From an uncultured Lachnospiraceae bacterium (GTDB lineage Bacteria > Bacillota_A > Clostridia > Lachnospirales > Lachnospiraceae), in NCBI GenBank assembly GCA_947564305.1, contig CANOBT010000071.1, forward strand, positions 1-28,699: a stretch of DNA of 28,699 nucleotides. Reading direction: 5' to 3'. Of this stretch, positions 5,477-13,208 are shown in pieces. Made by a program: the position numbers and the translations under genes. Position 1 is the first letter of the stretch, and the number at the start of each line of letters is the position of its first letter. The notes under the pieces are model-generated. The model was not told the DNA's origin. It made no database searches and was given only the letters and a program-made list of their open reading frames with translations.

Positions 5477-7366
5477 TCATCTCTCTTTTATATAAATGCG
5501 CTTCGCATATACGGTTCCTGCCACTGCTGCTGCCAAAACTAACAGAGCCATATAGAACAGGATGACACTCTGGTCCCCTGTCTGCGGGCTTACAGCCACA
5601 TTTGTAGTACCCGTATTTCCTGTGGTGCCTGTATTACCAGTACTACCAGTGTTACCAGTATTACCCGTGCTGCCGGTATTTCCTGTATTGCCGGTATTTC
5701 CTGTGTTACCGGTGTTTCCCGTTGTAGTATTATCCGCACCTGTCGTCCCGGTATCCGTTGTAGTCGTAGTCCCCGCTTCCCGGCTCCAACCAAGTGAAAC
5801 AGGTGATAAACCATGCACTGTGAAGGAAATTCCGGAATCTGACTTGCTGATTCCGTCACTTTCCGTGAATGTTTCAATCTGCCCTGCATTAAATCCATTC
5901 ATACTCTTTGTAAACAAATGAGCTGCGGTAAACTTATAAGTGCTGTCCGCTCCTGACGGATATGGCATTGTAATCTTAATACCATTCTCAGGGAAATTTT
6001 CAGCAGTTACCTCCTGCCATGAATCATTTTCATAAATCTGGAGTGCCACATCGTAGACCTGGATATTTTCACTGGCATTTCCTGAATCTGTCTGGCATTT
6101 CCGCATCGTATTTTCAATCTTTTCAGGAGTATTCAGGTTTTCAATATTCTGAAATTCATCGGATACTTTCATGGTGCTGCTTACATCCAGACGATATGTA
6201 TTTGGATCGGAAGGGTCCTTCTCCACAGCCCATCCTGACGCGGTATCATCCGTATTGTTATCAGATGACGTTCCATCTGAAGAATAAGCCACAACAGACA
6301 GTTTCAAAACACTTTCACCAAATAATTTTTTACTGTTATCATCATATTTATAAGTGACACCATTACCAACGGAAAAACTATATGTCCCATCCCAACTGCC
6401 GCTTGCCGGAATTGCCAGAAACAGCTTGTCATCCGCGCCGACTGCCCCTTCATCACAGTTGGTGATATCTGCCAGATAATTATTTCCCCCGATGGATACG
6501 ATATTCCACATATGCTCGCCGCCATCGCCGACTCCGCCCGACATCGTACCGGAAACGGTATAACATTTTGCGTTTCTAAAATTAGAATGGTTACACAGAT
6601 ACTGGAATGCTTTTGCATAGCCTTCACATACTACATTTGTCTTCTCATCGTCATCAAATACGGAAATCATCTGCCATGGCGCGTCCGTATCGTTTTTCTC
6701 TTTATAATCCGATGCCGCCGCATCCGTATTATAGCTGACCAGACTGCAGATTTTTTCCTTGTATGCAAGCAGCTTTTCATAATCCGACTTGCCTTCATTT
6801 TCCTTTATAATCTGCTTTGCAGCAGATAAGGCGTTCTGCGCAGCCTGGATTTTTGCTTTGTCTACAGTATATTCATCATCATTGTCTTTATACTCGCTAG
6901 AAACCGTAAAGCTGAATACGACGCTGCCTGACTGTACCACGCCATTTGTAGTTGACAAATTTGATTTTGATTTTACTCCCTTTTGTTTATCAAACCAGAA
7001 CAAATCATCCTGACAGTCGCATAATAAAGATGCCGTTATGTCCTGCATCTTTTCCTCTGTCATCAATTTATTGATATCCTCCGCACTGACGGAATCCACA
7101 CTTTTTGAAATCCTCTCAAACACATCGATTGACGTACTTGTCCGTGTTCCCTGGGCGATTTCCTTGATTGCAGATGTCAGCTCCTGATAGACTGCCCTCA
7201 TAACGGCTTTGCTGTTATCAGATTCCTGCGTATTATTTATGATAGCTGCGCCTGCTCCTTCTTCCGCATATACAGGCAATGCCGTAAGATTGATTCCGCT
7301 GATGAGCAGTCCCGCCGTTAAGAACATTCCGAACGTCCGCCCGAATCTGCACCCTGGTTTTCTCAT
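5477..7366 (-). CDS. Secreted transglutaminase-like surface protein with SPQTG anchor
   Basis: The 629-residue protein has a signal peptide (about 1-34, ending VYA). It has a transglutaminase-core domain with Cys247 in NVVCEGYAKAFQYL, His285 in GGEHMWNIV and Asp300 in NYLADITNCD, the expected Cys-His-Asp triad. A beta-rich region follows at about 385-530. Then comes a Gly-Asn-Thr linker (550-588), the motif SPQTG at 593-597, a membrane span (600-620) and a basic tail KRIYIKER. The C-terminus fits sortase anchoring to the wall with a variant motif. Such domains act as cysteine proteases or cross-linkers; the substrate is unknown. It has its own promoter and terminator. It lies 93 bases after the ABC permease gene and may be linked to envelope stress. 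Confidence 0.88.
   Translation of the reverse strand: MRKPGCRFGRTFGMFLTAGLLISGINLTALPVYAEEGAGAAIINNTQESDNSKAVMRAVYQELTSAIKEIAQGTRTSTSIDVFERISKSVDSVSAEDINKLMTEEKMQDITASLLCDCQDDLFWFDKQKGVKSKSNLSTTNGVVQSGSVVFSFTVSSEYKDNDDEYTVDKAKIQAAQNALSAAKQIIKENEGKSDYEKLLAYKEKICSLVSYNTDAAASDYKEKNDTDAPWQMISVFDDDEKTNVVCEGYAKAFQYLCNHSNFRNAKCYTVSGTMSGGVGDGGEHMWNIVSIGGNNYLADITNCDEGAVGADDKLFLAIPASGSWDGTYSFSVGNGVTYKYDDNSKKLFGESVLKLSVVAYSSDGTSSDNNTDDTASGWAVEKDPSDPNTYRLDVSSTMKVSDEFQNIENLNTPEKIENTMRKCQTDSGNASENIQVYDVALQIYENDSWQEVTAENFPENGIKITMPYPSGADSTYKFTAAHLFTKSMNGFNAGQIETFTESDGISKSDSGISFTVHGLSPVSLGWSREAGTTTTTDTGTTGADNTTTGNTGNTGNTGNTGNTGSTGNTGNTGSTGNTGTTGNTGTTNVAVSPQTGDQSVILFYMALLVLAAAVAGTVYAKRIYIKER
5603..5719 (-). 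repeat. 13 x 9-bp (Gly-Asn/Ser/Thr-Thr) repeat inside the surface protein
   Basis: Thirteen in-frame 9-base units encode Gly-Asn-Thr, with Ser or Thr at the middle position in four units. Third codon positions vary freely (GGA/GGC/GGT, AAT/AAC, ACA/ACC/ACG/ACT). The amino acid pattern is therefore better conserved than the DNA. It is a flexible, hydrophilic wall-spanning linker just before the SPQTG motif. Confidence 0.9.
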
Positions 7367-7415
7367 AATGTATTACACTCCTCTTCAACTGTTTCTATTA
7401 AAATAATCCTTTTCT

Positions 7416-7443
7416 ATCATACCATTTTTCCCCGCCATGTCAA
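7416..7443 (-). promoter_or_regulatory. SigmaA promoter of the transglutaminase-like gene
   Basis: On the minus strand TTGACA (7438-7443) and TATGAT (7416-7421) are separated by 16 bases. The expected start near 7409 leaves a 40-base leader with GAGGAGTG before the ATG at 7366. The promoter begins 17 bases after the permease stop, and no terminator is seen between the two genes. Confidence 0.8.
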
Positions 7444-7459
7444 GTTTTTTCCTTAGTTT

Positions 7460-8572
7460 TTACCCCTGATAATTCCTGTATTTCCGGTATCCTAAGCCGA
7501 TGCTTCCTGCTCCTGCTGCCGCGGCGATGAGCAAATGCTGCACAATCTGTATTCCCGGAAATTCGAACCCCCACTGCATGCACAGATAAACGGGCATGGA
7601 CACCATAAAATGGTTTACCATCTTTGTCACAGCCATTCCGAAAATCCGCATCGGAGCAAGAACTTTCAGCCACACCACGGGTGCGAGGAACAGCGCCAGA
7701 GAGATGACCACCGATAAAAAAGCATTTTTACAAAGTGCGGAGGATGCCAATACCATACAAGTTAAAAGCAGCATTCCCGCCAGGCCTATCACAAACACAT
7801 ACACGAAAAACTCTCCGATACTAGACGGGCAGAACCCGTAATATCCCCGGCCAATCAAGAGCGGTGAGGCATCCAGCCCCTGTGTTCCAAATACATGTAT
7901 ATAGATTCCCCACACATACAGTGTGACTCCACAATATACCACCGCCGCAAAACAAAATACAGCCACTACTTTCATCCAGATTCCGCTCTTCTTCCCCCTC
8001 TGGGTCGTCAGAAGGATATCCGCTGTTTTCAATGTATATTCTTCCGCAAATACCGGCGACAATCCGATGATAAAAAGGACCGCCATCCCCAAAATGACAA
8101 CAATTCCATAACTCTCCCACAAATCCTCCCATCCATACACATAGTCAAACCGGGCATCGCTTTGGACGAGCCGCCCTACATTACGCTCCCATTCCTCCCC
8201 CTGATAAATCTGGACCATTTCCGGATCCTCCCAACCAACCTGATTGAAATTGGTCATAGTTTCTGTCATAAACTGGCTGCTGAAATTCCCCTTGCGCTCC
8301 CCTGTATCCTCATCATAAGAGAACAGTCCATATGTTTCATAAATATCCCACAGCTTTTCTTCTGTCAAGATTCCTGCATAATGCGCCGTTAATTCTTTGT
8401 CTTTTTTAATGGCTTCCTTTCCATGATACATCTGTCCGTCAATGAGCGCGGAATAATCATTCTGTACCCATTCAATCCGGAATCTGATAAATCCAAGTAA
8501 TAGCAATAATCCTATCCAGATGATTTTTCTGGATGCGATTTTACGAAACTCTTCCTGAAATATTTTCCACAT
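7460..8572 (-). CDS. ABC-2-type transporter permease
   Basis: The 370-residue membrane protein starts MWKIFQEEFRKIASRKIIWI, the usual cytoplasmic N-terminus leading into the first span of ABC-2 permeases. An extracytoplasmic domain of about 120 residues (35-155) follows. Five further hydrophobic segments lie near 158-180, 200-225, 255-280, 285-310 and 335-355. It starts 13 bases after the ATPase gene, behind GAGGTG, and is the last gene of the sigma-ABC operon. It would form the membrane channel of an exporter with the adjacent ATPase, perhaps with the 258-residue membrane protein as second half. The substrate is unknown; antimicrobial-peptide or envelope functions are common for this arrangement. 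Confidence 0.82.
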   Translation of the reverse strand: MWKIFQEEFRKIASRKIIWIGLLLLLGFIRFRIEWVQNDYSALIDGQMYHGKEAIKKDKELTAHYAGILTEEKLWDIYETYGLFSYDEDTGERKGNFSSQFMTETMTNFNQVGWEDPEMVQIYQGEEWERNVGRLVQSDARFDYVYGWEDLWESYGIVVILGMAVLFIIGLSPVFAEEYTLKTADILLTTQRGKKSGIWMKVVAVFCFAAVVYCGVTLYVWGIYIHVFGTQGLDASPLLIGRGYYGFCPSSIGEFFVYVFVIGLAGMLLLTCMVLASSALCKNAFLSVVISLALFLAPVVWLKVLAPMRIFGMAVTKMVNHFMVSMPVYLCMQWGFEFPGIQIVQHLLIAAAAGAGSIGLGYRKYRNYQG

Positions 8573-8585
8573 TTTTTACACCTCT

Positions 8586-9470
8586 TCACTTCCTATGTTC
8601 TTCTGCCGTCTCTTCAAAATAGTACAAATACACATCCTCCAGACCTGGCTGTACCGCAGACGCACCCTCACAGGGGCAGCTGTCCGAAACAATCCTTAGA
8701 TATACTTTATCCCCTTCGTTTCTCAGATTGCTGACTGAAAACGCCGCATTGAGCCGGACAGATTCTTCCTGCCCTGCCAAAACCTCCCAAACTTTCCCCT
8801 TCACACTGTCTGTCACTTCCTGAGCGGTTCCCTGCTCTATGATACTGCCCTGTTTCATCAGAAGAATCTTATCTGCTATAAACTCCACGTCAGAAACAAT
8901 ATGGGTAGACAAAATTACAATTTTTTCCTTGGATAATGCACTGATAATATTTCGGAAACGAATCCGTTCCTTCGGATCCAACCCGGAAGTAGGTTCATCC
9001 AAAATGAGTATTTCCGGGTCATTCAACAAGGCTTGCGCAATTCCCAGCCTGCGGACCATTCCTCCGGAAAAGGACTTTATTTTCTGCCTCTGCTCCCCTT
9101 CCAGACCCACAAGGCGAAGCATTTCCTGCACCTTGTCCTTTGCCAAATCCCGGGGTACCGCTTTGCAGGCAGCCAGGTATTCCAGATACCTCTTTGCGGA
9201 AAAATCCGGGTAATACCCAAAATCCTGCGGCAGATAGCCAAGCAGATAACGATATTCTCCATCCAGTTTACGGATTTCGGTCCCGTTGCACCGGATTTCT
9301 CCTGACGTCGGCTTTAACACGCCGCAGAGCATCCGAAGCAGGGTCGTCTTCCCCGCCCCGTTGGCTCCCAGAAAACCATAGACTCCCTGCTGCAGACGTA
9401 ATGATACCGCATCTACGGCAATTTTATTTTTAAAATGTTTTGTCACTCTGTCCAATACTAATTCAGGCAT
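8586..9470 (-). CDS. ABC transporter ATP-binding protein
   Basis: The start was placed at ATG 9470 (MPELVLDRVTKHFKNKIAVD), preceded by AGGAGGGG; a longer frame to 9647 only adds the antisense-like overlap with the upstream gene. The 294-residue protein has Walker A GANGAGKTT, the Q-loop in GYLPQDFG, signature SFSGGMVRRLGIAQ, Walker B ILILDEPTSGLDP and the switch His in LSTHIVSD. It is a complete exporter-type nucleotide-binding subunit. The C-terminal 70 residues form the variable tail often seen in ABC-2 ATPases. It overlaps the membrane-protein gene upstream by 13 bases and is followed closely by the permease gene, so the three are translated together. Confidence 0.95.
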   Translation of the reverse strand: MPELVLDRVTKHFKNKIAVDAVSLRLQQGVYGFLGANGAGKTTLLRMLCGVLKPTSGEIRCNGTEIRKLDGEYRYLLGYLPQDFGYYPDFSAKRYLEYLAACKAVPRDLAKDKVQEMLRLVGLEGEQRQKIKSFSGGMVRRLGIAQALLNDPEILILDEPTSGLDPKERIRFRNIISALSKEKIVILSTHIVSDVEFIADKILLMKQGSIIEQGTAQEVTDSVKGKVWEVLAGQEESVRLNAAFSVSNLRNEGDKVYLRIVSDSCPCEGASAVQPGLEDVYLYYFEETAEEHRK

Positions 9471-10234
9471 AAGCTGTCCCCTCCTTCTATTTTTCCCAAC
9501 AACCGGTAAATCTGTGCTGCCAGCAGCAGAAAACCAACCGCCGCCGCTGCCATCCAGACCGGCAGAAAATCCATATGATAGCTTTCTTCCCACAATATAG
9601 GTATTAACGTCAGCATACCGCAGACAATTCCCGCTGCAAGCTGCCAATAGCTATGCTGCGTACTGCGCAGTGCGGTCAGAATATAGAGGTAGAGGATATC
9701 CGACCACAGAAACGGAACCAACATATACAGCAGGGTAACTCCTATGCCCAACTGACTGCTCGTTCCCACAAAGCCTGTCAGAAGGCTTAACACCAGCAAG
9801 TCTACGAATCCGGCTTCCAGCATCCCGATGCAGACCATCTGTTTCAGATTTAGATATAACGTCTGCTCCAGCTCTGCCATATGCCAGGAAAATATGCGTC
9901 CCACCCCGCTCAGGCAGATATTTCCCGCAAAAACAAGGAATACCGAGCAGACAGTCACAGACTCGATTCCCACAATCTCCTTCTTTTTCAGATAAATCAC
10001 AAGCAGCATGGCCGCCAGGAGCACCGCCCCCTGGGATGCGCGGTATTTCCAGGACTGAAAACGTAATTGGTCCCAAAGCTTTTCCCAAAAGGACGGATAA
10101 TACCGAATCTGTTTCTTCTCCACAGCCTGATACACGACCTCCAACCGCTTTTCTTTCTCTTTTTCATCTAACGGAAACCGCCACTGCCCGTCAGCTTCTG
10201 AAACTCTTTTTTTCCCTGTCCATCTATCATCCAT
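9458..10234 (-). CDS. Polytopic membrane protein encoded with the sigma factor
   Basis: I do not recognise a family. The 258-residue protein has a charged, soluble N-terminus (about 1-65, rich in Lys/Glu, with DEKEKEKRLEVVYQAVEKKQ). Six hydrophobic segments follow near 68-82, 90-110, 130-155, 165-185, 195-210 and 222-242. Its ATG overlaps the sigma-factor stop by 8 bases (ATGGATGA) and its stop overlaps the ATPase start. The position directly behind an ECF-type sigma gene is where anti-sigma factors lie, and the cytoplasmic N-terminus could hold the sigma factor. No zinc-finger HxxxCxxC motif is present. It could equally be a second permease half of the ABC transporter. Confidence 0.75.
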   Translation of the reverse strand: MDDRWTGKKRVSEADGQWRFPLDEKEKEKRLEVVYQAVEKKQIRYYPSFWEKLWDQLRFQSWKYRASQGAVLLAAMLLVIYLKKKEIVGIESVTVCSVFLVFAGNICLSGVGRIFSWHMAELEQTLYLNLKQMVCIGMLEAGFVDLLVLSLLTGFVGTSSQLGIGVTLLYMLVPFLWSDILYLYILTALRSTQHSYWQLAAGIVCGMLTLIPILWEESYHMDFLPVWMAAAAVGFLLLAAQIYRLLGKIEGGDSLCLN

Positions 10235-10778
10235 AAAAATCCTCCTTGTCTAAAAGCTGCTGCAGCTTTTCGATGCCCTGCCGGACCCGTGATTTCACCG
10301 CCCCATAAGAAGCTCCTGTCATGCGGGCAATCTCACGGTTTTTATACCCGTAAAAATGATGGAGAAGCACGGCCTCCCTCTGCATAGCAGGAAGCTTCTG
10401 CAAAGCATCCTGCAAAAGCAGTATATTCTCCTGGTCCTCATATTCCTGAGAAATGACCACCGCCGTGTCTTCTTTTGCCAAATCTTCTGCACTGCAATAT
10501 CCCCGTGTCAAAGAAGACGTCCCCGCCTCCCGGCTGTAATTCCGGCACAGATTCATGGCAATGGTCAGAAGGTAGCCTTTCAGATTCCGGTAATGATACT
10601 GGTCCACATACTGGATAAAACGAAGAAACGTATCCTGAGCCAAATCGTAGGCATCTTCCCTGCTGCCGGTCTGATAACAGCAGAAATAATAAATGTCGTC
10701 ATAATATTTCCGGGCAATCTCCCCCAGATATTCTTTCTGCCCACCCTGGATACGGCGGATAAGCTCACGGTCTTCCAA
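10227..10778 (-). CDS. ECF-type sigma-70 family RNA polymerase sigma factor
   Basis: The 183-residue protein has sigma region 2 at about 18-85 (IARKYYDDIYYFCCYQ, EDAYDLAQDTFLRFIQYVDQ, NLKGYLLTIAMNLCRNYSRE). A linker and region 4 at about 120-175 follow (LQKLPAMQREAVLLHHFYGY, then the HTH NREIARMTGASYGAVKSRVR). It redirects RNA polymerase to a small regulon, probably including its own operon. The likely start is a TTG at 10778, because AGGAGG lies about 10 bases upstream and no in-frame ATG is available; the nearby ATG (10785-10787) is in another frame and closes at once. The stop overlaps the next gene. Cys33 and Cys34 are adjacent, a curiosity without clear meaning. Confidence 0.9.
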   Translation of the reverse strand: MEDRELIRRIQGGQKEYLGEIARKYYDDIYYFCCYQTGSREDAYDLAQDTFLRFIQYVDQYHYRNLKGYLLTIAMNLCRNYSREAGTSSLTRGYCSAEDLAKEDTAVVISQEYEDQENILLLQDALQKLPAMQREAVLLHHFYGYKNREIARMTGASYGAVKSRVRQGIEKLQQLLDKEDFYG

Positions 10779-10951
10779 AAGGCATTCCCTCCTCTCTATA
10801 CTGCGTACGCTTTTGCGGATTTATTTCCGCATCTGAGACTCTCAATAAATATAACTCTTTTTTTGGGAAAAAGGATTTTTATTTTGGAAAAATATTTAAT
10901 CTATGAAATAAAAATCTCCAAACCTTTTACAATATGTTTACATTCCCCAAA

Positions 10952-10980
10952 TTGAAAATCCCATTCAACTGTTATAAAAT
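10952..10980 (+). promoter_or_regulatory. SigmaA promoter of the OmpR-type regulator/kinase pair
   Basis: TTGAAA (10952-10957) and TAAAAT (10975-10980) have a 17-base spacer, 34 bases before the regulator ATG. The 236-base divergent region 10779-11014 also holds GCGTACGC (10803-10810) and a GCGGA/TCCGC hairpin (10815-10830) on the sigma-operon side; a clear ECF-type promoter was not found there. Confidence 0.6.
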
Positions 10981-11014
10981 ACTTTCAGAAAACACTTTAA
11001 GAGGTAGACAGCGC

Positions 11015-11698
11015 ATGAACTATAAAATACTCGTTATCGAAGATGAAGAATCTATCAATGAATTAATCTGCCTGAATCTGGAAACCGCAGGCTATGAACC
11101 CATTCCTTTTTACGACGGCGCCGCACTCAGTCTCCATTTAAAGGAGAAAGCTCCGGCTGCCCGCTATGACCTGGCGCTTTTGGATGTCATGCTCCCCGGA
11201 AAGGATGGCTTTGAACTGCTGCCTGAATTAAAGTCTCTGAATATTCCGGTCATTTTCCTGACTGCGCGGAGCGATTTAAGCAGCAAAGTCAAAGGGCTGA
11301 CGGACGGAGCCGAGGATTACATGGTAAAACCCTTTGAGATGCTGGAACTTCTTGTCCGAGTCGAAAAAGTCCTGAGCCGTTTCCACAAGACACAGGATTG
11401 CTGCCGCATCCGTGATGTGGAAATCTTTCCCCAGGAAAGAATTGTCCGCAAAGCAGGGGTTGTTATCCCTTTCAAACCCATGGAATTTGACTGCCTGATG
11501 CTTCTGGTCCGCTATAAAAACATTGCCCTCAGCCGGGAGCAGCTTCTGCAGATGCTGTGGGGTGTAGAATTCGAGGGAGAGACACGCACCATCGACGTCC
11601 ACATCGGCAGAATCCGTAAAAAACTTGATTTTCAGGATGTCATAAAAACCGTCCCGCGGATTGGATATCGATTAGAAGACAAGGAGGACAACCTATGA
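11015..11698 (+). CDS. OmpR/PhoB-type response regulator
   Basis: The start is ATG 11015 (MNYKILVIEDEESI), preceded by AGAGGTAG; an in-frame ATG at 10934 would put the promoter inside the gene. The 227-residue protein has a receiver domain with acidic residues at 10-12, phosphoacceptor Asp57 in LALLDVMLPGKDG, Thr83 and Lys105 (MVKPF). A winged-helix domain (about 130-225) contains LSREQLLQMLWG and TRTIDVHIGRIRKKLD. It is phosphorylated by the kinase encoded next, with which it overlaps by 4 bases (ATGA). Being divergent from the sigma-ABC operon, it may control that operon, a common arrangement for peptide-antibiotic sensing, but no operator was identified. Confidence 0.95.
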   Translation: MNYKILVIEDEESINELICLNLETAGYEPIPFYDGAALSLHLKEKAPAARYDLALLDVMLPGKDGFELLPELKSLNIPVIFLTARSDLSSKVKGLTDGAEDYMVKPFEMLELLVRVEKVLSRFHKTQDCCRIRDVEIFPQERIVRKAGVVIPFKPMEFDCLMLLVRYKNIALSREQLLQMLWGVEFEGETRTIDVHIGRIRKKLDFQDVIKTVPRIGYRLEDKEDNL

Positions 11699-13155
11699 AG
11701 CTGAAAACCAAAATTACGATTGCTGCTGTTGGGATGATGCTGCTTGCATCCCAGGCATTTTCCATTTGGAACCTGGCAAAAACACAGGAGCAGATTCTGG
11801 ACAATATCCTGCAGGATGAAAGCGTCCGGCTGTCCGACAACACATCGCGTTTTAACCGCGGATTGAACCAAAATCATTATCAAAGCGCACTCGGAGAGCA
11901 ATATGCAGGTTTATCCATCTTTCGCTCTGTTTTTGGCAAAACTGATTACAATGATGAAACGATTCTTTACTATAACGGACAGGAACTAAGAAATTCCACC
12001 CCTTATGAATTCGATATCACAGAAGCGGCTCTGCAGGGCAGGGCATATTCCAGCTATGAGATTTCATATGGAGAACAGATTTCTGCTTTTCTGGAAGAAA
12101 TCAATGGCCGGCGCCTGCTGATCCTTCTGACCGGCTCCTCGGACAGGCCTTCCAAACCAATTCCCTTTTCTAAGTATGGAACTTTCCAGATACTCCACTA
12201 CCGGGATATCACCCCTATATACGAATCCAAAAGGGCCCTCCTTTTTCAAAGCATTGCAGTGGCCCTGCTCCTATCCATCCTTTTGTCCCTGGCTCTTGTG
12301 TTCACTCTCAGAAAAATCCTTTCCCCTGTTTACCGCCTGCGTGACGCGGCAAATGCTATCGCAAAAGGCGGCTATAAAAAACGCGTGGAAAATCCTGGAA
12401 CTGATGAAATCGGAGAAGTGTCCCGGTGCTTTAACAAAATGGCAGACCGTGTGGAAGAGCAGATATGCACTCTGGCAGATATGAATGAAAAGCAGCGTCA
12501 GTTGATGGGTTCCCTCGCCCATGAACTGAAAACCCCTATGACCGGAATTCAAGGTTATGCGGAGCTTTTGCAGCGAGTAAAGCTTCCGCCTGAAAAACAG
12601 GACCATGCTCTGCATTATATAGAAGCGGAATGCAAGCGCCTCTCCCGTCTGTCCAATAAGATGCTCCAACTCACGAAACTGTCAGGTGAAAATAAGATTG
12701 AAAAGAAGCCCAGGTCCATGTCTGTCTTATTTTCCAAGGCGGAAGAAATCACCCGTTACCGATTAAAAGAAAATGGACTGCATCTGAAAATAAAATTGGA
12801 GCATGATATGGAAATAGAGTGTGATGAAGATTTATTCCTAAGTCTCATCACCAATCTCATTGACAATGCATGCAAGGCAAGCCCTGCCAAGTCCTGCATC
12901 TGCCTTTCCGGGACAGAGTCCGGGATTTTTGTAGAGGATGAGGGCCCTGGTATCCCGGAAGACGAAATCACGCGAATCACTGAGCCTTTTTACATGGTAG
13001 ATAAATCCCGCTCCCGAAAAGAAGGAGGCGCCGGACTCGGACTGGCGCTTTGCCTGCAGATTGCACGGCTGCACGGCGGACGTCTGGAAATCAAAAACCG
13101 GCCGGAGGGAGGTGCCTACGTTGGCGTTCGGTTTGAAAAAACTCTGTACAAATGA
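11695..13155 (+). CDS. Membrane sensor histidine kinase
   Basis: The 486-residue kinase has a first membrane span at 7-24, an extracytoplasmic sensor of about 150 residues, and a second span at 180-203. A HAMP domain follows (205-257, with a DEIGEVSRCFNKMAD ending). The HisKA box is MGSLAHELKTPMTGIQGYAE with His276. The ATPase domain has the N box LITNLIDNACKAS, G1 VEDEGPGIPED, the F box EPFYMVDKSRS and G2 GGAGLGLALC. All catalytic elements are present, so it should be an active kinase for the overlapping response-regulator gene. The sensor domain has no family I recognise. The large extracellular loop suggests direct sensing of an external ligand or wall state. Confidence 0.95.
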   Translation: MKLKTKITIAAVGMMLLASQAFSIWNLAKTQEQILDNILQDESVRLSDNTSRFNRGLNQNHYQSALGEQYAGLSIFRSVFGKTDYNDETILYYNGQELRNSTPYEFDITEAALQGRAYSSYEISYGEQISAFLEEINGRRLLILLTGSSDRPSKPIPFSKYGTFQILHYRDITPIYESKRALLFQSIAVALLLSILLSLALVFTLRKILSPVYRLRDAANAIAKGGYKKRVENPGTDEIGEVSRCFNKMADRVEEQICTLADMNEKQRQLMGSLAHELKTPMTGIQGYAELLQRVKLPPEKQDHALHYIEAECKRLSRLSNKMLQLTKLSGENKIEKKPRSMSVLFSKAEEITRYRLKENGLHLKIKLEHDMEIECDEDLFLSLITNLIDNACKASPAKSCICLSGTESGIFVEDEGPGIPEDEITRITEPFYMVDKSRSRKEGGAGLGLALCLQIARLHGGRLEIKNRPEGGAYVGVRFEKTLYK

Positions 13156-13173
13156 CCTTTTTCACGCTATGAT
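13145..13173 (+). promoter_or_regulatory. Possible promoter of the AraC-family gene
   Basis: TATGAT (13168-13173) with a weak -35 TGTACA (13145-13150) 17 bases upstream lies across the kinase stop codon. No terminator is visible after the kinase gene, so read-through from it is also possible. Confidence 0.4.
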
Positions 13174-13208
13174 AACAGGGAATTTTTGAAAAGAAGGAGA
13201 CGCTTATC

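Noticed and set aside
5603..5719. Short regular repeats that could suggest a CRISPR-like array
   Set aside because: Units are 9 bases, without spacers, in frame with a coding region and diverged only at silent positions.
5562..5921. Plus-strand frame rich in Pro-Val repeats over the surface-protein repeat
   Set aside because: It is the antisense of the Gly-Asn-Thr repeat; no ribosome site or promoter, and the minus-strand gene has signal peptide, catalytic triad and terminator.
7895..8392. 165-codon plus-strand frame over the permease gene
   Set aside because: Antisense of a membrane-protein gene; His/Pro-rich composition is typical of such shadows.
10356..10955. 199-codon plus-strand frame over the sigma-factor gene
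   Set aside because: It is antisense to a clear ECF-type sigma gene and has no ribosome site or recognisable domain.
10779..11014. ECF-type autoregulatory promoter before the sigma gene
   Set aside because: No convincing -35/-10 pair of ECF type could be placed; AT-rich runs allow many weak matches.
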